From NCBI GenBank assembly GCA_902766845.1, contig CACXFD010000184.1, positions 1 to 9,884 of the forward strand: a stretch of DNA of 9,884 nt, written 5' to 3'. Made by a program: the position numbers and the translations under genes. Shown in pieces: positions 6,292-9,884 of this stretch (positions within the stretch are counted from its first letter, which is position 1; each line of letters opens with the position of its first letter). Source of the DNA: an uncultured Lachnospiraceae bacterium (GTDB lineage Bacteria > Bacillota > Clostridia > Lachnospirales > Lachnospiraceae). Under the pieces are notes generated by a model that was given only the letters and a program-made list of their open reading frames with translations, was not told where the DNA came from and did not search any database.

Positions 6292-6343
6292 TCCGGACCG
6301 CGCAGACCGCGAAACAGAGAGGTCTTTTGAAAAAGAAAACGGA

Positions 6344-6394
6344 AAAAGAGAGCCTGCCGGCCGGACAATATTGTCTGGTGACAGGCTCTCTTTT
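6344..6394 (+). terminator. Large terminator behind the transporter, probably bidirectional
   Basis: AAAAGAGAGCCTG (6344-6356) pairs perfectly over 13 bp with CAGGCTCTCTTTT (6382-6394). Within the loop CCGGACAATATTGTCTGG (6361-6378) forms its own hairpin around the palindrome GACAATATTGTC. The T run on the + strand is only four long, while the A-rich left side (6343-6347 and further upstream) would give long T runs on the - strand. It is 180 bases after the transporter stop codon and no - strand gene is seen. Confidence 0.8.
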
Positions 6395-6407
6395 GCTGTG
6401 CTATGAT
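6378..6407 (+). promoter_or_regulatory. Possible promoter overlapping the terminator
   Basis: GTGACA (6378-6383, 5 of 6 to TTGACA) and TATGAT (6402-6407) are 18 bases apart, and the -35 lies within the right arm of the terminator hairpin. Initiation would be near 6414, exactly where the stem of the candidate structured RNA begins. Consensus matches of this quality can arise by chance. Confidence 0.4.
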
Positions 6408-6506
6408 CGGTGCAGACCGGGAAGCGGCCTTCGGCGGATGTGAGATCTGCGGCCGGAAAGGAGGCGGACGGCAAGAGCTTCCGGTCACGGATCCTGTTTT
6501 CCGATC
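6405..6506 (+). ncRNA. Candidate structured RNA with an orphan Shine-Dalgarno sequence
   Basis: GACCGG-G-AAGC (6415-6425) pairs with GCTTCCGGTC (6477-6486) over ten pairs with one bulged G. Outside it GATCGG (6405-6410) complements CCGATC (6501-6506). Inside, CGGCC (6425-6429) and GGCCG (6451-6455) are an alternative pairing. A perfect AAAGGAGG lies at 6457-6464, but no ATG, GTG or TTG follows within a usable distance, so it does not serve a gene in the normal way. This may be a small RNA or the leader of the next gene. I match it to no known RNA family. Confidence 0.3.
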
Positions 6507-6656
6507 TATATCACAATATTTGACAAAAAGAATGATCCACGCGCTGACACCTTCTTGCACAGATACCGTTTCATTCCGGGACCGGGCGCGTCTGCGCCGC
6601 GGGACCGGCACATCAGGCTGCATCTTTCGTTCATCCAAACATCTTAAGAAAAAAGT
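6507..6656. other. Non-coding gap before the GH18 gene
   Basis: No credible gene is present. The first 35 bases are AT-rich and include an isolated TTGACA (6520-6525) without a matching -10. At 6578-6608 a hairpin GGCGC-GTCT-GCGCC (6585-6598) is bracketed by two direct copies of GGGACCGG (starting at 6578 and 6601). Nothing else stands out. Confidence 0.5.
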
Positions 6657-6657
6657 C

Positions 6658-6687
6658 TGTAAAACCCCCTGATATCTATGTTATACT
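6658..6687 (+). promoter_or_regulatory. Promoter of the GH18 gene, extended -10
   Basis: TATACT (6682-6687) preceded by TGT (6679-6681) gives an extended -10 like that of glgC. TGTAAA (6658-6663) with an 18-base spacer is a weak -35. Initiation near 6694 leaves a leader of about 32 bases, which contains the AGGAGG at 6711. Confidence 0.7.
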
Positions 6688-6725
6688 GTCTCCGGCGGAC
6701 CTCGTGCCGCAGGAGGAACAGTGAA

Positions 6726-8507
6726 TTGAAAAAGCGTGGAAACGGCCGGAGCGCAGGCCGGCGGCCGGGAAAATGGTGGCTGCTCGTCATCGTCCTGATC
6801 GCGGGTGCGGCCGCATTCTTATACATCAAATACGCCCCGAGCCGGGAGCGGGCGGACCTGACGTCCTACTACGCGGCCTCCGGTGACGCGGCCCTGTACC
6901 TGAACGGATCACAGGCCGCTCAGACCGTGCTGCGGCGCGGCGATATGTTCTACGTGCCCGCGGACTGGGCAGCAGCGGAGCTGGTGCCGCGGCTGTACGC
7001 GGAGCCGGAGACCGGCGGCTTCCTGTATACGTTTCCGGAGGGGAACGCGCAGATCCTGCCGGACCGGACGCAGCTGGATGTGTCCGGCGCGCAGGATGCC
7101 GGAGCGGCGCAGCAGGCAGGGCAGCGGACCGCCGCGGCTCCGTTAATGATCACGGAAGGCGGTACGGCGTATCTCTCCGCGGAACTGCTCACCTGGCTCG
7201 CGCCGGTGGAGGCACTTTCCTATACGGAGCCGGGACGCCTGTATCTGCGGACACAGATCCCGCAGGAGCAGGCAAACGTGACGGCGTCGGAGCCGGTGCG
7301 CGTGCTCGGGGGCGTCAAGAGCCCCATCCTGACAGACGCAAAGGCCGGAGATACCGTGACGGTCCTGCAGACGTATGAGGACTGGGCCTGCGTGCAGACC
7401 GCGGACGGTCACATCGGGTATATGCGCCGCCGGCACCTGTCGGAGACGCAGCCGTATCCGGCGGACCTGGCTTATCTGGCCCCGGACTATGACCGGCCCG
7501 CCCCCATGGACGGAAAGGTCTGTCTGGCCTGGCATTCGGTGAGCGGACCCAAGACCAATGCGACCCTGGAAGACAGGATGAAAGATGTTACGGGAGTGAA
7601 CGTGATCTCCCCGACCTGGTTCTCGCTGACCGGATCGGACGGGGAGCATACATCCGCCGCGGAAAGCTCCTATGTGGACAAGGCACACGAACTGGGTCTG
7701 CAGGTGTGGATCCGGCTGGATGATTTCGATCAGGAGAATGACCTGACCGCAAGCCTTCGGGCGCTGTCCGGACGGGAAAAGCTCATCGCGTCCCTGGTCG
7801 CGGAGACGCGGCGCGTGGGCGCGGACGGGATCAACCTGGACATGGAGACCGTATCGCAGGACAGCTCGGCGCCGTTCGTGCAGTTCATGCGGGAACTGGC
7901 CGTGGCCTGTCATCAGGCCGGCCTCGTGCTCTCGGTGGATGATTACGTGGACGGAAGCAAGCTGGAGCTGTGCGGCATCTCCGAACAAGCCGTCTTCGCG
8001 GATTACGTGATCGTCATGGGATATGACGAATACTGGCGCGGGACCGGCGCCGGGCCCAACGCGTCGCTGCCGTTCACGCGGCGGACGCTGGACCGGATGC
8101 TGGAAAAGGTCCCGGCTTCCAAGCTGATCTATGCGCTGCCCCTGTATACCAAGGTCTGGACGGAAACGCCCGCCTCGGAGGGAGAGGAAGGCGCGCGCAG
8201 GGACGGAGCGTCGGTCTACCCGGTCTATACGCTGCAGCTGTCGGCGGTCGGCATGGAGAAGGGCATGGCCCTTCTTGAAGAGCACGGCGTGCAGGCGGAG
8301 TGGCTGGAGGACCTGGGGCAGTACTACGGAGAGTATTACGAAGGCGGGAGCCTCGTGCGGATCTGGGCGGAGGAACTGCGTTCCACCCAGCTCAAGCTTG
8401 CCGAGGTGGGCGCGTCGAATATCGCCGGCGTGGCCGCGTGGCGGCTCGGGCTCGAGGACCCGAAGGTCTGGGGCCTGTTTGAAGAGTATCTGGCCGCCTC
8501 GCCGTGA
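6726..8507 (+). CDS. Membrane-anchored SH3/GH18 glycoside hydrolase family protein
   Basis: A 593-residue protein with a basic N-terminus, one membrane helix (about 17-34) and no evident signal-peptidase site, so it is probably tethered outside the cell. Two small beta-rich regions follow (about 40-110 and 118-180), then a bacterial SH3-like domain (about 188-246, containing EDWACVQTADGHIGYM) and a GH18 domain (about 263-590). The GH18 signature DGINLDME (367-374) keeps the catalytic glutamate E374 and the DxE arrangement. MGYDEYW (431-437) and the terminal AAWRLG tryptophan (W572) are also family features. Relatives include chitinase-like and YaaH/SleL-type enzymes acting on N-acetylglucosamine polymers; peptidoglycan is the likely substrate but that is inference. 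TTG at 6726 is chosen: AGGAGG (6711-6716) is nine bases upstream, and the ATG at 6678 lies inside the promoter. The gene is probably monocistronic. Confidence 0.85.
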   Translation: MKKRGNGRSAGRRPGKWWLLVIVLIAGAAAFLYIKYAPSRERADLTSYYAASGDAALYLNGSQAAQTVLRRGDMFYVPADWAAAELVPRLYAEPETGGFLYTFPEGNAQILPDRTQLDVSGAQDAGAAQQAGQRTAAAPLMITEGGTAYLSAELLTWLAPVEALSYTEPGRLYLRTQIPQEQANVTASEPVRVLGGVKSPILTDAKAGDTVTVLQTYEDWACVQTADGHIGYMRRRHLSETQPYPADLAYLAPDYDRPAPMDGKVCLAWHSVSGPKTNATLEDRMKDVTGVNVISPTWFSLTGSDGEHTSAAESSYVDKAHELGLQVWIRLDDFDQENDLTASLRALSGREKLIASLVAETRRVGADGINLDMETVSQDSSAPFVQFMRELAVACHQAGLVLSVDDYVDGSKLELCGISEQAVFADYVIVMGYDEYWRGTGAGPNASLPFTRRTLDRMLEKVPASKLIYALPLYTKVWTETPASEGEEGARRDGASVYPVYTLQLSAVGMEKGMALLEEHGVQAEWLEDLGQYYGEYYEGGSLVRIWAEELRSTQLKLAEVGASNIAGVAAWRLGLEDPKVWGLFEEYLAASP

Positions 8508-8508
8508 C

Positions 8509-8530
8509 CGGCCGGCTGACAGACCGGCCG
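8509..8530 (+). other. Hairpin immediately after the GH18 stop codon
   Basis: CGGCCGG (8509-8515) pairs with CCGGCCG (8524-8530) around eight bases, two bases after the TGA. The arms also read as a direct repeat of GACCGGCCG (8506 and 8522). There is no T run; termination is done further down at 8638. Confidence 0.5.
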
Positions 8531-8559
8531 CGGCCTCGGCCCGGCCTGTGCCTTGCTGA

Positions 8560-8637
8560 CAATTTGAATGCCATCATGTGAAACGACTGCAGGAAAGACC
8601 TGCCGAAGACCAATGAGACGCCACCCTGGTGGCAGGG
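8560..8637 (+). ncRNA. Unexplained hairpin-rich segment upstream of the terminator
   Basis: The segment has GCAGG-AAAGA-CCTGC (8589-8603) and GCCACC-CT-GGTGGC (8620-8633). TGCCA (8569-8573) can pair with TGGCA (8630-8634), enclosing both but competing with the second. It is less GC-rich than its surroundings and leads straight into a strong terminator, an arrangement seen in riboswitches and in small RNAs processed from 3' ends. No open reading frame, promoter or known riboswitch motif is convincing. Confidence 0.3.
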
Positions 8638-8670
8638 CCGCCGCGCGGAAGATCCGTGCGGCGGTTTTTT
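8638..8670 (+). terminator. Rho-independent terminator behind the GH18 gene
   Basis: CCGCCGCGCGG (8638-8648) pairs with CCGTGCGGCGG (8654-8664) over 11 bp, with one G-U pair, around AAGAT, and is followed by six T (8665-8670). It lies 130 bases after the GH18 stop codon and just upstream of the next promoter. Confidence 0.93.
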
Positions 8671-8693
8671 GCGCCTCAAGTGTTACTCTGCCG

Positions 8694-8723
8694 TTGCGAA
8701 GAACTTGCGGGATATGGTATAAT
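8694..8723 (+). promoter_or_regulatory. Promoter of the membrane beta-propeller gene, extended -10
   Basis: TATAAT (8718-8723) is preceded by TGG (8715-8717), with TTGCGA (8694-8699, 4 of 6) as the -35 at an 18-base spacer. The element TGGTATAAT is identical to that of glgC. Initiation near 8730 gives a leader of about 130 bases. Confidence 0.85.
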
Positions 8724-8745
8724 ACATATCAACTATGGAGTCGCA

Positions 8746-8822
8746 CCGGGCCGCCCGGCAGGCGGCCCGGCTGACGGGCGCGGCGGCATGCATGTGCGCC
8801 TTGCGTCCGGCCGGCGCATTTT
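8746..8822 (+). promoter_or_regulatory. Structured leader of the membrane beta-propeller gene
   Basis: A perfect 10-bp stem, CCGGGCCGCC (8746-8755) with GGCGGCCCGG (8761-8770), begins about 16 bases after the predicted start of transcription. A second hairpin, TGCGCC (8795-8800) with GGCGCA (8813-8818), is followed by TTTT (8819-8822) and could be a weak attenuator. No known riboswitch is recognised. The ribosome binding site AGAGG (8851-8855) lies downstream of both and is not visibly sequestered. Confidence 0.4.
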
Positions 8823-8861
8823 ACGGGCGGCTCCGCACGTACGGGGAGACAGAGGTTTGCC

Positions 8862-9884
8862 ATGGCGGATGAGTATACAAGAGAAGAGAAAAAGAGCCGG
8901 CTTCGCCGCCGTCTGATCGACATGACGCAGCCGGAGGATTCCGCGGCGGAGGACGTATCGGACGCGGAAGGCCGCAGCACCGAGCAGTTGGACCGGGACC
9001 TGCGCGCGTATCAGCGCCGCAAGCGCCTGATCATCCTGCTCGTGATCGTGCTGATCGCCGCGGCGGCCGCGGCGCTGGTGTTCCACCGGAAGAACCGCGT
9101 CTATACCGAGGCCGAGGTCCTGGAGGAACTGGAACTGCCCGGAGCGGCCGGCGCGCGCTATGCGTCGTACCGGGACGGTGCCCTGAAGGTCACGCTGGAC
9201 GGGGCCGCGTATGTGAACGCGGCGGGACAGACGGTCTGGTCCGTGGCGTATACGATGAAAGACCCGATGATCGAGGTCTGCGGCTCGTACGCGGCCATCG
9301 CGGACCGCATGGGCAATGATCTCGTGATCTGCCGGGAAGACGGGACCTACGGCGCCGCGCGCACCGCGCTCCCGATCACCCGCATCAGCGTATCGCAGGC
9401 CGGCGTCACGGCCGTGGTGCTGGAGGACCCGAAGGCCAGCTACATCGAGATCTACGGGGCAGACGGGGCGCGGCTGGACATCGAGATCAAGGCGCTGCTG
9501 TCGAAGAGCGGCTATCCGATGGACGTCGCGATCTCGCCGAACGGCCAGATCCTGGCCGTGGCCTATACCTATTTCGAAGACGGAAACGTCAAGAACCAGG
9601 TCGTCTTCTACAACTTTGACGAAGAGGGCAAGGAATACGTGGACCGCGTCGTGGGCGGCTTCAAGGAATACGAGGAGATGATGGTCGGGGACGTGGTGTT
9701 CCTGTCGGACCAGACGGCCGTCGTGTTCGCGACCGGCCGCGTGGACGTGTATTCGCTGCGCCGCAGCAATGAGCCGTCCCTGCGCAGCCAGATCGCCATC
9801 GAGGACGAGATCCGCGCCGTATCGTACGGCCATGGCCGGTTCGCGGTGCTCACGCAGCCCGCGGACAGCAAGTCGCAGTACCGC
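8862..9884 (+). CDS. Single-pass membrane protein with a beta-propeller-like outer domain (partial)
   Basis: The reading frame is open to the window edge, giving the first 341 residues of a longer protein. An acidic/basic cytoplasmic segment (1-53) is followed by one membrane helix (about 56-74) and an extracytoplasmic domain. That domain is made of repeated short beta-strand pairs such as SYRDGALKVTLDGAAYVN, GSYAAIADRMGNDLVI, DVAISPNGQILAVAY and QTAVVFATGRVDVYSL. These look like blades of a WD40/PQQ-type propeller. The layout resembles membrane proteins of unknown function common in Lachnospiraceae (I believe DUF5711, not checked). No catalytic motif is visible; a scaffold or sensor role is only a guess. 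ATG 8862 is supported by AGAGG (8851-8855) six bases upstream, and the gene has its own promoter at 8694-8723. Confidence 0.85.
   Translation, partial: MADEYTREEKKSRLRRRLIDMTQPEDSAAEDVSDAEGRSTEQLDRDLRAYQRRKRLIILLVIVLIAAAAAALVFHRKNRVYTEAEVLEELELPGAAGARYASYRDGALKVTLDGAAYVNAAGQTVWSVAYTMKDPMIEVCGSYAAIADRMGNDLVICREDGTYGAARTALPITRISVSQAGVTAVVLEDPKASYIEIYGADGARLDIEIKALLSKSGYPMDVAISPNGQILAVAYTYFEDGNVKNQVVFYNFDEEGKEYVDRVVGGFKEYEEMMVGDVVFLSDQTAVVFATGRVDVYSLRRSNEPSLRSQIAIEDEIRAVSYGHGRFAVLTQPADSKSQYR

Noticed and set aside
6183..6443. Possible 86-residue gene behind the transporter
   Set aside because: It reads through three palindromes and the large terminator, has no properly spaced ribosome binding site, and shows no protein-like pattern.
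6520..6548. Perfect TTGACA as a promoter -35
   Set aside because: No -10-like hexamer lies at 16-19 bases downstream (the bases there are GC-rich, around GCTGAC), and none fits on the opposite strand either.
4803..6638. Long - strand open frame (611 codons) opposite the transporter
   Set aside because: It is the antisense shadow of a GC-rich gene: it is extremely rich in Arg, His, Asp and Gln, lacks a recognisable domain, and runs through terminators and intergenic repeats.
6403..6672. Possible 89-residue gene before the GH18 gene
   Set aside because: Its ATG overlaps a -10-like box, it has no upstream ribosome binding site, and the good AAAGGAGG at 6457 is inside it and serves no start.
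6678..6725. Upstream ATG start for the GH18 protein
   Set aside because: It lies in the extended -10 promoter element and would put a Cys/Arg-rich stretch before the normal basic-plus-hydrophobic anchor; TTG 6726 follows AGGAGG.
8587..8604. Resemblance to the B12 box of cobalamin riboswitches
   Set aside because: Only the CAGGA..ACCTGCC-like segment matches, and it is explained by a simple GCAGG/CCTGC hairpin; the rest of the cobalamin aptamer is missing.
8620..8648. T-box-like sequence near GGTGGCA before a terminator
   Set aside because: The conserved GGTGGNACCGCG is not matched, there is no room for a stem I with a specifier loop after the GH18 gene, and the downstream gene is not an amino-acid or tRNA synthetase gene.
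8629..8916. Reading frame overlapping the start of the beta-propeller gene, including an ATG at 8788
   Set aside because: It runs through the terminator and leader hairpins, and the frame starting at 8862 has the ribosome binding site, membrane helix and a long open extension. A leader peptide from 8788 has no ribosome binding site.

Overview
The window is a GC-rich stretch of chromosome in which every credible gene is on the + strand. The neighbouring glgC and glgD genes, strong AGGAGG-type ribosome binding sites, extended -10 promoters (TGnTATAAT) and a GH18/SH3 cell-wall type protein point to a Bacillota/Clostridia genome, most likely a GC-rich member of the Lachnospiraceae. That placement is inferred from gene content and was not computed. 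I see no integrase, transposase, tRNA, rRNA or CRISPR array.

Layout. (1) 52-1911: an SbcC/YhaN-like AAA ATPase with a two-helix membrane hairpin where the zinc hook of Rad50/SbcC would be. (2) 1912-2277: a strong terminator that is the first part of a roughly 40-bp-period degenerate tandem repeat, then the glgC promoter. (3) 2278-4664: glgC and glgD, overlapping by ATGA, encoding the two subunits of ADP-glucose pyrophosphorylase for glycogen synthesis. (4) 4665-4886: a short palindrome, an AT-rich perfect inverted repeat, and a long hairpin terminator with a consensus -10 box inside its stem. (5) 4887-6164: an ion transporter (SLC13/ArsB-NhaD superfamily) membrane protein. (6) 6165-6725: a 560-base gap with three more copies of the palindrome seen behind glgD, a large terminator overlapped by a promoter-like signal, a possible structured RNA with an orphan Shine-Dalgarno sequence, and the promoter of the next gene. 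(7) 6726-8507: a membrane-anchored SH3/GH18 protein starting at TTG. (8) 8508-8861: an unexplained hairpin-rich segment ending in a strong terminator, then a promoter and a 130-base hairpin-rich leader. (9) 8862 to the window end: the first 341 codons of a single-pass membrane protein with a beta-propeller-like outer domain.

Each gene or gene pair seems to be its own transcription unit. The protein-coding content is mostly ordinary housekeeping and envelope functions. The unusual content is between the genes: a tandem terminator-like array, a small family of GCGGAC-N6-GTCCGGC palindromes shared by the trailers of two neighbouring units, two places where terminator hairpin and promoter signals overlap, and two candidate structured RNAs. 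None of the RNA or repeat calls has been tested by folding or database search.
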